Below are positions 6,487-14,341 of a stretch of 14,455 nt of DNA, piece by piece. The DNA lies in assembly GCA_036504595.1 (NCBI GenBank), contig DASXUX010000088.1, positions 1-14,455 on the forward strand, read 5' to 3'. Under the pieces are notes generated by a model that did not search any database, had not been told where the DNA came from, and was given only the letters and a program-made list of their open reading frames with translations. Numbering within the stretch: position 1 is the stretch's first letter; each line of letters starts with the position of its first letter. This DNA is from DASXUX01 sp036504595 (GTDB taxonomy: Bacteria > Planctomycetota > SZUA-567 > H5-PLA8). The translations under genes and the position numbers were made by a program.

Positions 6487-8346
6487 TCAGTGATCCTTCA
6501 ATGTCCGTTCCTGATCCGGTCCTGTAGCGTTTCCGGCGTCCTGCAGCGCTCGCATGGATTTGTCGATCTGCTTAAAGCCTTCGCTATGCTGGTGGCCGCC
6601 GGGGTCGCGGCTGATTCGTTTCCATTTTGAGCCGACCAGGTGGTACATGGCTTCAATCCCCTGAGGCGGAGAAAGATTGTCGTCAATTCCATAGGCGAAG
6701 ACGATGGGGCAGACGACATCCGGAGCGTGGTTCACCGGATCAACATAAGCAGCCATCTCAGCAAGTCTTCTCACGTTGGCGGCATCGGTGGCATTGTGCC
6801 CGCCCGGTACACCCCAAGCGTAGTATGGTTTGTCCGTCCAGCCGATGCCTGCGGAGGTGTGCACAAACGCTGACACGCCACAGATGAGTTTTGGCCGTAG
6901 CGCCGCAAGGATGACGGCAAGCGGCCCCGAGCGACTTGCGCCTGAAACGAGAATTCGTCCCGATTGCACTTCGGGCCGGGAAGCCAGAAAGTCTACCGCC
7001 CGCAGATATGACAGAACGCACTCCAGCAGATTGTTTTCGTTCGCGCTCTTCCAATCACTGTAAGTGGCATCAGCAGGAAGCGAAATCGTCAAGGCTACCG
7101 ATTCGCCAGCTCTGAAATCCGCGCCCTTGGCCTTTTCGATCTGTTCGCTCAATACACGCTCAAGCAACGAGCCAAACTGCGCTGGCGCGCCGCTGGGCTT
7201 CGCGGGGATGACCAACAAGCCGTGTACCTTCCTGCCTCCCGGCATATCGAGCGTAAGCTCAAACGCCTTGTCCGCGTTGGCAGGTGCCGAGACGAGTGTC
7301 ACGATCGGATTCGCCGGGAAATCCTTCAGCTTGCGCTCCTGCCGCTGCCAAAACTCCTTGAAGTCGGCCGGGCGAGTCAGGGCGTGCGTATAGTTCGGTA
7401 GATCAACGACAAAAGTCGCGCGTGTGCTGGTCAATTTCTCCGCGCCTTTATTCGCCGAAAGGCTCAGGTAGTAGAAACCCGGCGCAAGCGCCGGTAGTTC
7501 CCAGTCGAGCTCGGCCTTCGCACCAGATTTGATGCTCGCGCCGCGATCCAGCTTCGCGACATTTCGCCCGGCAACATAGTGGTCCAGTACCTCCAGTTGA
7601 TAATCGATCTGGAAGTCTGCTGGACTGATATTCTGCTGCGCTGATCTGAATGCGGGATTTCGGCCTGCCGGAAAGTGCCAGATGCCACCGCAGGTGTTGC
7701 CGTCTCGCCGGAGCGGCTCCAAATCGGCCCCGACAGGGCTGACTGTAACTGCGCTCAGGAGTAGGCTGGCCGCAGCAGGCTGGCCGAGCGTTAGCGTAAA
7801 CTCCAGAAGGTCGCCGGGCTTCTTGCTACCGTTGCAGTAGGAGCTTGGCACTATACGAGCATCGCCGGATGGGCCGACGTGAAAAGGCTGACTGAACGCC
7901 GCCATCAGCCCGTTCTGCAACACCAGCGCCGAGGCTCCGCCGTACCAATCCTTGCCGTATGGCCCGCCCTTGCCGCCCGGCACCACAACGGCTTTGATGT
8001 CTTTGCCCGGCTGAAAACAGAGCTCGAAGCCCTCCGTCAAAACCTGAACTGTTTCATCACCAAACGTAAACTCAATGCGCGCCTTGCCGGACCGCAGAGC
8101 AACCATTCGGTTGACAACGTTGATGCTGAGCGCGTTGTCTTTAGATGACGGAAATACCTGCTGCAGAGCGGCAGCATCTTTCACTGACACTTCAAAGACA
8201 CCTTCTTTGCTGATCGACGCTCGATACACAGGCGTGGTGATGCTGATGGACTGGTCTACCGCGCGCGTGACCGCCACTTCTTCGGCCGAAAAACTGCGCA
8301 CAGCGGTTGCTGCACAACAGATGATCACTGCGCAACACAATCGCAC
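6487..8346 (-). CDS. Secreted acetylxylan-esterase-like alpha/beta hydrolase
   Basis: The frame runs up to 8817, but that part lies antisense to another gene. I choose the GTG at 8346: AGGAG (8354-8358) lies 7 nt before it, and the product then begins with a signal peptide (about 1-23). The ATG at 8415 is the alternative. In the 619-residue form, a beta-rich domain fills about 24-315. An AXE1-type hydrolase domain starts with RPADFKEFW near 325. The nucleophile elbow is SGASRSG with Ser471, the acid is Asp556 in GIDDNLSPP, and the base is in GGHQH (His585 or His587). The elbow is G-x-S-x-S rather than G-x-S-x-G. The family deacetylates xylan and related sugars; here the substrate is inferred and acts outside the cytoplasm. 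It is transcribed divergently from the AT-hook gene. Confidence 0.8.
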   Translation of the reverse strand: MRLCCAVIICCAATAVRSFSAEEVAVTRAVDQSISITTPVYRASISKEGVFEVSVKDAAALQQVFPSSKDNALSINVVNRMVALRSGKARIEFTFGDETVQVLTEGFELCFQPGKDIKAVVVPGGKGGPYGKDWYGGASALVLQNGLMAAFSQPFHVGPSGDARIVPSSYCNGSKKPGDLLEFTLTLGQPAAASLLLSAVTVSPVGADLEPLRRDGNTCGGIWHFPAGRNPAFRSAQQNISPADFQIDYQLEVLDHYVAGRNVAKLDRGASIKSGAKAELDWELPALAPGFYYLSLSANKGAEKLTSTRATFVVDLPNYTHALTRPADFKEFWQRQERKLKDFPANPIVTLVSAPANADKAFELTLDMPGGRKVHGLLVIPAKPSGAPAQFGSLLERVLSEQIEKAKGADFRAGESVALTISLPADATYSDWKSANENNLLECVLSYLRAVDFLASRPEVQSGRILVSGASRSGPLAVILAALRPKLICGVSAFVHTSAGIGWTDKPYYAWGVPGGHNATDAANVRRLAEMAAYVDPVNHAPDVVCPIVFAYGIDDNLSPPQGIEAMYHLVGSKWKRISRDPGGHQHSEGFKQIDKSMRALQDAGNATGPDQERTLKDH

Positions 8347-8380
8347 TTGCCTTCTCCTGATGATCGCCCGGCGCTTCGAC

Positions 8381-8410
8381 TTGTACACGCATGCAATTCC
8401 GGCTAATAAT
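8381..8410 (+). promoter_or_regulatory. Candidate promoter for the AT-hook protein gene
   Basis: A weak -35 (TTGTAC, 8381-8386) and a good -10 (AATAAT, 8405-8410) are separated by 18 bp. They place the transcript start near 8417, about 30 nt before the ATG at 8446. Sigma70-like pattern matching only. Confidence 0.35.
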
Positions 8411-8431
8411 CCCATACCCCAAAAGAGGCAA
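8403..8431 (-). promoter_or_regulatory. Candidate promoter for the esterase gene
   Basis: On the minus strand TTGCCT (8426-8431) and TATTAG (8403-8408) are spaced by 17 bp, each matching the sigma70 consensus at four of six positions. Transcription would start near 8396, downstream of the ATG at 8415, which supports the GTG start at 8346. Its -10 overlaps the -10 of the opposite promoter. Confidence 0.3.
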
Positions 8432-8445
8432 AGGAGGGCACATAG

Positions 8446-8805
8446 ATGCCAGTGTTTGCATACCCGCCAGAGGTGAAAGCCAAGATCATCCAGGTCGCGA
8501 AGGACGCGCGCGCCAACGAACGCGGCTGGGACGAAGCGCTGATGCTCGCCAAAAACGAAGGCTACAAGGGCAGCCTCGGCGGTCTGCAGCAGCTCATCCG
8601 GAATGCGGAGAAGCCGAAGGCCGCTCAGCCGCACGCCGCCGCAAAACTCAAACCTGGCAGGCCGAAGAAGACGGCCGCCGCCGCAGTACCATCCGCGAGC
8701 GTCGAATCCGTGCAAGCGATGATAGATGCCATCGTGAAGAAGCGCCTCGCCGACGCCTTTGCGAAAGTCCGCGCGGCGCTGGATGAAGCCGAACGGTCGG
8801 CGTAA
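8446..8805 (+). CDS. Small AT-hook-type DNA-binding protein
   Basis: The product has 119 residues; GGAGG lies 8 nt before the ATG. Residues 1-54 form a compact helical domain (PPEVKAKIIQVAKDARA, GWDEALMLAKNEGYKGSL, GGLQQLIRNA). A basic, Ala/Pro-rich linker then contains KPGRPKK (69-75), an AT-hook core (GRP flanked by basic residues). A C-terminal helix (about 84-117) could dimerise. AT-hooks bind the minor groove of A/T-rich DNA, so the protein is probably nucleoid-associated or a local regulator; that is inference. It is divergent from the esterase, and the gene downstream on the same strand follows after 41 bp. The longer minus-strand frame running across it is a shadow. Confidence 0.75.
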   Translation: MPVFAYPPEVKAKIIQVAKDARANERGWDEALMLAKNEGYKGSLGGLQQLIRNAEKPKAAQPHAAAKLKPGRPKKTAAAAVPSASVESVQAMIDAIVKKRLADAFAKVRAALDEAERSA

Positions 8806-8846
8806 GACCAAGTTCAAACCGTTATTCCCGAGAAGCTGCTCTATGG

Positions 8847-10244
8847 TTGCGAGTGCACGCGCGGGCCGGACAGGAAATCACGATACGCGCCTTGTCGCGC
8901 AATCAGAGGCTCTTTCTGATTGCGGCGCTCAATGATAATGTCCCCTTTGGTAGTGATGCGGCAATGGCCACCGGACAAACATGGAAACTGAAGCAGTATT
9001 TTCGCGCGAATGCGTTCGGGTGGCGCGCGTCGGCGCTGGCCAGTACGCGCTTGAAACAGGCGCTGGCCGAAATTCAGAAGGTTGGCCGCAAAGACGCGAT
9101 CCTCGCCGCTGAAGGCGCATTGTCTTTAGCAGAACGTCTTTGGCCTGCGCTGGCGGGCGTTGATACCTCCAGCGGCGCGTTGGGAAGTGCTGTACACCGC
9201 GCAACGATTCAACTCGTGTCGGTAATCATCAAGCCGGAAGTCGATGTGGTCATTCGTGCCAGATGGATGGAACGTCTCTATGACGCCGTGCAGAACGATG
9301 GCGTGGACTACCTCGCGCGGATACAGAACCACTGGGGTGAGTTGTGCGTTTACACCGAACTCGCCAACCAGTGGGCAGATAAGCTTTTGCCTGGCGTTCG
9401 CGATTGCTGGACCGCATCGCCGCCCCAATTTGCCAAGGACGCGGTGATGGCGCTATCTGCGTTGCTCAAAGCCGCACGCCATGATGACATCTCGACCTTG
9501 TTGGAACTGCAGCGAACTCGATTCTGGCACTATGATCAATTCCGCGCCGAGTCTTTGGTGCGCCAAGGACGGATCGATGAGGCGTTGGAATTGGCTCAAT
9601 CGATTGGTGTCGATCCGCATGCTAATGCCGGGATGGGCTGGGTTGTGTTCTGCGAGCGCGTTCTTCTTGATGCAGGGCGGCGGGACGAAGCGTATCGGCG
9701 CTTCGCCGGAATGGCGACTAGCGCCACAACCAACACCATGTGGGTCAGACGCGTGCTGGAGAAGTATCCCGAGCGGCAGCCCCGCAGCGTCCTAATGGAC
9801 CTGATGGCTAGCGGCGCGAAAGGCAAGTGGTTCGCAGCAGCGAAGGATGCCGGTTTCATGGACATTGCCTTGGAATGCGCGGCGGATCACTGTGCCGACC
9901 CCGCCACCTTGGTTCGAGCAGTTCGGGACTTTGGAGAAACAGACCCAGAGTTCGCGATGAGGGTTGCGGCATCAGCCATAAAGGGGCTTCTCCATGGAAG
10001 TGGCTACGATCCGGAGACTGGTGATGTGGTGCGCGCCTACCATTACGGAATGGCCGCCGCCGCGAAGATTGAGAAGCAGGCCGACTTCGAGCAGACATTA
10101 AGGGCTCTGGATCGAGAGGGCGCGGTCGCCGACCGGCGCATGATGTTGGACGCGTTGAGGCATTGTTTGAGAACCGGTCCTGACAACATCGCCAATGTGG
10201 TGGCAATGGTTGAGGCTGGCCCGAAGCATCTACGAAGACATTGA
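8847..10244 (+). CDS. Conserved helical-repeat (TPR-like) protein of unknown function
   Basis: The product has up to 465 residues, soluble, with no signal peptide. It is an alpha-helical array with TPR-like helix pairs such as FRAESLVRQGRIDEALELAQS and CERVLLDAGRRDEAYRRFA. Further signatures are ELANQWADKLLPGVRDCW, FWHYDQFRAESL and GKWFAAAKDAGFMDIALECA, then DPATLVRAVRDFGETDPEFA. From memory, GKWFAAAKDAG and the following segment occur in a family of uncharacterised proteins scattered over proteobacteria and others, which hints at horizontal spread. The start is unclear: TTG 8847, GTG 8853 or ATG 8964, none with a good Shine-Dalgarno sequence, so the N terminus may be eroded or coupled to the gene 41 bp upstream. 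A weak GGGC/GCCC hairpin (10266-10278) lies after the stop. Confidence 0.75.
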   Translation: MRVHARAGQEITIRALSRNQRLFLIAALNDNVPFGSDAAMATGQTWKLKQYFRANAFGWRASALASTRLKQALAEIQKVGRKDAILAAEGALSLAERLWPALAGVDTSSGALGSAVHRATIQLVSVIIKPEVDVVIRARWMERLYDAVQNDGVDYLARIQNHWGELCVYTELANQWADKLLPGVRDCWTASPPQFAKDAVMALSALLKAARHDDISTLLELQRTRFWHYDQFRAESLVRQGRIDEALELAQSIGVDPHANAGMGWVVFCERVLLDAGRRDEAYRRFAGMATSATTNTMWVRRVLEKYPERQPRSVLMDLMASGAKGKWFAAAKDAGFMDIALECAADHCADPATLVRAVRDFGETDPEFAMRVAASAIKGLLHGSGYDPETGDVVRAYHYGMAAAAKIEKQADFEQTLRALDREGAVADRRMMLDALRHCLRTGPDNIANVVAMVEAGPKHLRRH

Positions 10245-10445
10245 GACGACACGATGCGGAGGTCTGGGCCGCGCGCCCGCTCGTCGTTGCCTTCGCCATG
10301 CTCCACACAGATAGTATCGTCATGTCTGCGTCAGAAAATTAGTCGATTGCTACCCCGTGAGTAGTTACAGAATTCTTTCTCAGTGAACGGACGCCAAACG
10401 CGCTCGTGTCGCCTTTGGTAGCGCGACTGCGACGGTGCTGTTGCG

Positions 10446-10481
10446 CAAAAGAAACGAGGCAGCGGCCGACCCGCTCCCTCG
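10446..10481 (-). terminator. Intrinsic terminator of the C10 peptidase gene
   Basis: On the minus strand, about 40 nt after the stop at 10520, CGAGG and AGCGG pair with CCGCT and CCTCG: ten pairs, one G-G mismatch and a five-base loop (10455-10481). TTTCTTTTG follows at once. The rest of the gap (10245-10445) between the two convergent genes shows nothing else I can support. Confidence 0.75.
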
Positions 10482-10519
10482 CCTCTCATCGCTTCACTGC
10501 TGCGGCATGGATGCGTTCG

Positions 10520-13500
10520 TCAGGGGGATGTCCCGACGCCCTTGCCAATCTTGTACTTCTTGGCTGTGTAGTTGAAACCGTAACTGCTGCCGTAGAACAC
10601 GCCGTCGATGCCGAAAATAATTGGCACCGAAAGCGGTCTTGAAACGTAGATGTTTTCGTTCGCAGCTCCAATTAGCCCTAGCGGAGTGTGCAGATCGACA
10701 AGCTTTGTTACGGTATAGCGCATCTGGTAGTTCTTATAGTTCCATGTTAATCGACCCATGCCGGACGCCTTCCCATTAAAGAGCGTCATCCGGTCAATCT
10801 GAGACCCGCCGACTGACACCGTGACGGCCTTACCGTTTGTTCGGGCACAAAATGCGTTCTTTGATATGAAACTCCCAAATCCGAAATTGCTGTTGGAGGT
10901 CACTCCGCCGAATGAAGTCATCGTGATGTCAAGACTATCTCGCCCATTGGCGAAATTCAGAGAGAACTTCCGTTTCGACGATGCAGGCACCACGGTAACG
11001 GGACTTACCGTAACCGAAGTGTTCTGGGTTGCAGTCGCGCCAGATGGATCACTCACGGCGACGACGACATTGTATGTCCCAGCCGCAGCGTAAACATGCG
11101 AGGGGGACGGCCCGGTGCCCGTGGACCCATCGCCAAAATCCCACGTGTAAGTTAGGGCGTCGTTCTCAGGATCGCTGGCGGCGACAGAGAACGCGCTTGG
11201 CAGGCCGGTATACGCCATGTTCTGCGGCCCGGTCGGGCCGGATGTGATGGCTGGCGGCGAATTGTAGGTGGCCGTTATCGTGAAGGGGCCAGCCTTCGCG
11301 GCTGCAGAAACGAGTATGTAATAGCGCCCCGCTTGGGACGTCGGAGATTCGAACTGGAACTGAACTGTCTCGTTACCGGAATCTGTGTACGCGGAAACAT
11401 CGGCGGTATAGGCATCGCCGGGCCAATTGCCAGCGGCGGGGCCATTCATTCCCATATCGACAACATCGCCGGTAGTGTTGGTCGTCTGAACCGTCACGGA
11501 CGAGATTCCTGCTGGAACGTCGAAATAGTACGGCGTGTCCTGCCATACGTTGCCGGTGCCGGTAGAGCCAGAGACCGAAACGTCCTTGGTCAATAGCGTG
11601 GGAGCGGTGTATGTGAAGCCTTGCGCGAGACCGACTGACTGTCCGTCCGGGTTGGTTACCACTACATTCACCGCACCGGCGGCGTGGGCTGGCGTCGTGC
11701 AATAGACAATGCCTGCACTGCCATCTACCGAAACGTCAGTTGCCGCCAGCCCGCCAAATGTAACCTTTACGGTGCCGGTTGTCGTGAAGTCGCTGCCATA
11801 GACCCAGATGGCACTTCCACCTGTCGTCACGCCGTTGCCGGAAACGCAGAAATCAAGAGTGGGTGCTGCTGCTTTTGTGCCTGTCGTGTATGTTGCCGTG
11901 ATGGAAAACGCTCCTGCGGGTCCCTCTTGGACTCTGCTAACGAGAATGTAGTAGCGGCCAGACTGAACTGGCGATGCGTTGAAGACAACCGTCTCGTTTC
12001 CAGAGTAGCTGTACGACCCGACATCCGCCGAATACACGTCACTCGGGTAATCACCCGTCTGCGGCCCGTTCACGCCCATGTCCAAAATATCATCGGTCAC
12101 GGTTGTTGTCGTGGTGATCTTCAAAAGATTCGCCCCCGCTGGCACGTCAAAGTAGTAGTACAGATTGCCGCTGGTACTATCACCATTCACCGCCACGTCC
12201 TTGCTGAGGGCGATGGTATCGAGATACGTGAACGCGCTGGTGAGTGTGGCCGACTGGCCATCGGGGTTGATTACCTTTACGTCCACAATGCCCGCGCTGC
12301 CCGGAGCCGTGCAGGTGAGTTGCGTTGCGCTCGTTACGGTTACCGCCGTCGCTGCCGCACTGCCGAACTTCACAGTTGTTGTCCCCGTCGTCACGAAGTT
12401 CGTCCCGGTAATTGTGACTGCTGTTCCTCCCGCCGGAGAACCGCTCTTTGGCGTGATACTGGCAACTGTCGGCTTTGGCCCAGATACCGTGTAGGTGAAT
12501 GCGCTCGTCTGCGTAGCCGTCGCTCCCGGTATCGTTACCGCCACACTCACAGCCCCGGGATTGTCCTGAGCAGGCGAGGTCGCCGTAATCTGCGTGGCGC
12601 TGTTAACGGTGAAGGTGGTGGCCGAAACGGTCCCAAAGTCAACGGAGGTCGCGCCTGTGAAATTGGTGCCGACAATGGTAACGCTCGTTCCGCCAAGCAG
12701 CGGCCCGCTATTGGGCGAAACGCTGCTGATTGTGGGGACAGGAACGACAACAGGCGTGCCGACAAGATTGACCTCCCAGACGTTGCCTGTGTCCGAGTGC
12801 CCGTCTAGGGACTGCTTCGTAGAAACAGGTTTACTACTTCCAAAACTGTAGCCCGACTTGCTTGCCGTCATCGTATAAATAGTGTTCGAAGCTACGCGGA
12901 ACGCATAGATACCATGGACATTCGTCGTGGCGGTACTTGCAGAACCATTCGCGGCGACAGACACCCCGCTGAGTGGAGCATCTGAAGTATCCGTGACGCG
13001 ACCACTGATCAGTTCACCGGACCCACTCTTGTACACGTTATAGACGCATTCGCGCACAATCGAGAAGGGTGCCGTTGCTTGGGGAGCATCGATCTTCGGC
13101 AGCGCATACCACAAATCTGAATTTGCGTTTGGAGGCGTATAGGCCCAGCCGAGATTCAGGTGGTGATACAGGGTAGTAGATACATATCCGTAGCCATCGC
13201 ACACGATGGCGTGTCCTCCCTCGCCAGCACCCAAAATTCCAAGCAGCACGGGGAGGCCAGCATCGAGATTGGTGTTCATCATATGTGGCAAGGATGCGCC
13301 AATATTGGAGTTGAACCCGCTTGCGCAAATCGCGTTTCCATAGTGGAAGGTCTGCTTCAGTGCTTTAGCGGCATTCGAGAGGGAGGCAGTCGACACCGTT
13401 GCGCCATAGCGCATTCCGACTGCCGCCCCCGCGTCATGGCAGAGGAAACCAATCGCTTGGCGTTGTGCCTTAGTTGCGCTTCTGCCGGGAACGTAAGGCA

Positions 13501-14287
13501 TGTTGGTCCAGTCGTACGCGCCACCGTTGCCATCCCCGCCGTACAATCGGAAAGGCTGTGGGAAATTATCGACCCACACAGTAAAAGTAGCCGTGCCAAC
13601 TCCGGAAACCGGATACTCATGGGTTCGCATCAGTTGTGCCATCGCTGTGGCCACACAGCCGCACGGATAGCCCTTTGGTATCGCGTAATTGTAACAGTAC
13701 CCGGAAACGTCGTAATCAAATTTCTGATTCCAGCGCGTCTGAACCAGCGGTTCCACGCGCACGTCGGAAATAGACGCGAGGCCTCTGGTCGCCACCTCAG
13801 CACTCGCCTGTGCGATTAGCGAGACCCACTTCTCCTGCGGCCCGGTCGCAGCGCTGCGGGCACCGGCGATCTGCCGGATTGCCGCTTGTGCGCCCTTGGC
13901 CGCAGCAATCCGCCCCTTCTGGTCTTGACTGGCGATGTCGAAAAGCGGACTCCCCGGCGAAGGGTCATAAGCGCCAACAGGGGAGAAAGCGAGAATCGGT
14001 TCAATCGTATCGTCTGCCGATACGAGCACAAAACCGGATGGCTGCAGATTCACGACGTAGTAGAGTGTCGCGCCCGCCTCATCCGTGAAGGTTTTCACTT
14101 CTTTGATCTGCTGTCCCAGCGCAGCGCCAAGCGGGTTTGCGTCGAGCTTCAACCAGCCGGTAACGGCGGCTTGTGCCTGCTCCGGCGTCGTGGCCGCTCC
14201 GAATGTGAGTGCTCCGGAAAACAACAAACAGAGCGCGAGCAGCCGTCCGCAGGCGCATTTGGACCGATTGCCTGACAAGATTCCCAT
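10520..14287 (-). CDS. Secreted multidomain C10 (streptopain-family) cysteine peptidase
   Basis: The product has 1255 residues. The ATG at 14287 follows AGGAGG by 4 nt; the frame runs up to 14401, but that part is structured leader. Layout: signal peptide (about 1-31); Spi-like propeptide (35-115, GFVLVSADDTIEPILAFS); C10 domain (about 170-410) with catalytic Cys211 in GCVATAMAQ, His359 in GGHAIV, and Asn378 and Trp381 in NLGWAY; carboxypeptidase-regulatory-like domain (426-509); two TIG/IPT domains (517-601, 605-689); PPC-like domain (691-802); third TIG (808-894); second PPC-like (896-1009); PKD (1011-1096, WDFGDGS); and a 150-residue C-terminal domain of unknown role. The family cleaves extracellular proteins after propeptide removal. 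The non-catalytic domains suggest binding to glycans or cell surfaces. Expression is probably controlled by the structured leader and attenuator just upstream. Confidence 0.9.
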   Translation of the reverse strand: MGILSGNRSKCACGRLLALCLLFSGALTFGAATTPEQAQAAVTGWLKLDANPLGAALGQQIKEVKTFTDEAGATLYYVVNLQPSGFVLVSADDTIEPILAFSPVGAYDPSPGSPLFDIASQDQKGRIAAAKGAQAAIRQIAGARSAATGPQEKWVSLIAQASAEVATRGLASISDVRVEPLVQTRWNQKFDYDVSGYCYNYAIPKGYPCGCVATAMAQLMRTHEYPVSGVGTATFTVWVDNFPQPFRLYGGDGNGGAYDWTNMPYVPGRSATKAQRQAIGFLCHDAGAAVGMRYGATVSTASLSNAAKALKQTFHYGNAICASGFNSNIGASLPHMMNTNLDAGLPVLLGILGAGEGGHAIVCDGYGYVSTTLYHHLNLGWAYTPPNANSDLWYALPKIDAPQATAPFSIVRECVYNVYKSGSGELISGRVTDTSDAPLSGVSVAANGSASTATTNVHGIYAFRVASNTIYTMTASKSGYSFGSSKPVSTKQSLDGHSDTGNVWEVNLVGTPVVVPVPTISSVSPNSGPLLGGTSVTIVGTNFTGATSVDFGTVSATTFTVNSATQITATSPAQDNPGAVSVAVTIPGATATQTSAFTYTVSGPKPTVASITPKSGSPAGGTAVTITGTNFVTTGTTTVKFGSAAATAVTVTSATQLTCTAPGSAGIVDVKVINPDGQSATLTSAFTYLDTIALSKDVAVNGDSTSGNLYYYFDVPAGANLLKITTTTTVTDDILDMGVNGPQTGDYPSDVYSADVGSYSYSGNETVVFNASPVQSGRYYILVSRVQEGPAGAFSITATYTTGTKAAAPTLDFCVSGNGVTTGGSAIWVYGSDFTTTGTVKVTFGGLAATDVSVDGSAGIVYCTTPAHAAGAVNVVVTNPDGQSVGLAQGFTYTAPTLLTKDVSVSGSTGTGNVWQDTPYYFDVPAGISSVTVQTTNTTGDVVDMGMNGPAAGNWPGDAYTADVSAYTDSGNETVQFQFESPTSQAGRYYILVSAAAKAGPFTITATYNSPPAITSGPTGPQNMAYTGLPSAFSVAASDPENDALTYTWDFGDGSTGTGPSPSHVYAAAGTYNVVVAVSDPSGATATQNTSVTVSPVTVVPASSKRKFSLNFANGRDSLDITMTSFGGVTSNSNFGFGSFISKNAFCARTNGKAVTVSVGGSQIDRMTLFNGKASGMGRLTWNYKNYQMRYTVTKLVDLHTPLGLIGAANENIYVSRPLSVPIIFGIDGVFYGSSYGFNYTAKKYKIGKGVGTSP
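11261..12475 (-). repeat. Internal duplication of a TIG plus PPC-like module in the peptidase
   Basis: Codons at 11882-12475 and 11261-11866 encode two copies of a roughly 200-residue module. Shared stretches include NPDGQS, FDVPAG, a DMG-NGP motif, GNETV, SGRYYILVS or AGRYYILVS, and (S/T)ITATY. The copies have diverged with indels, so this is an old duplication rather than a recent tandem repeat. Confidence 0.75.
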
Positions 14288-14298
14288 ATCCCCTCCTC

Positions 14299-14332
14299 GA
14301 AAAAACAAGAGCGTCGGACCAAGCCGCCGCTC
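14299..14332 (-). terminator. Intrinsic terminator (attenuator) abutting the peptidase ribosome-binding site
   Basis: On the minus strand GAGCG and CGG pair with CCG and CGCTC around a six-base loop, with one G-A mismatch (14309-14332). TTGTTTTTT follows (14300-14308). The Shine-Dalgarno AGGAGG (14292-14297) begins 2 nt later. No room remains for a promoter before the ATG at 14287, so transcripts must read through it. That makes it an attenuator rather than the end of an upstream gene. Confidence 0.65.
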
Positions 14333-14341
14333 CACACACCC

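Noticed and set aside
8347..8817. N-terminal extension of the esterase frame, up to 157 extra residues
   Set aside because: It lies antisense to the AT-hook gene, which has a strong ribosome-binding site and sensible composition. The extension is unlike a signal peptide, and a GTG with a good Shine-Dalgarno sequence at 8346 gives a clean exported start.
10266..10278. Terminator of the plus-strand helical protein gene
   Set aside because: The hairpin GGGC-CGCGC-GCCC is only 4 bp and is not followed by a T-tract.
11684..12808. 374-residue plus-strand open frame
   Set aside because: It is antisense to the TIG and PPC-like domains of the peptidase and is extremely Arg/Cys-rich, as expected for a shadow frame.
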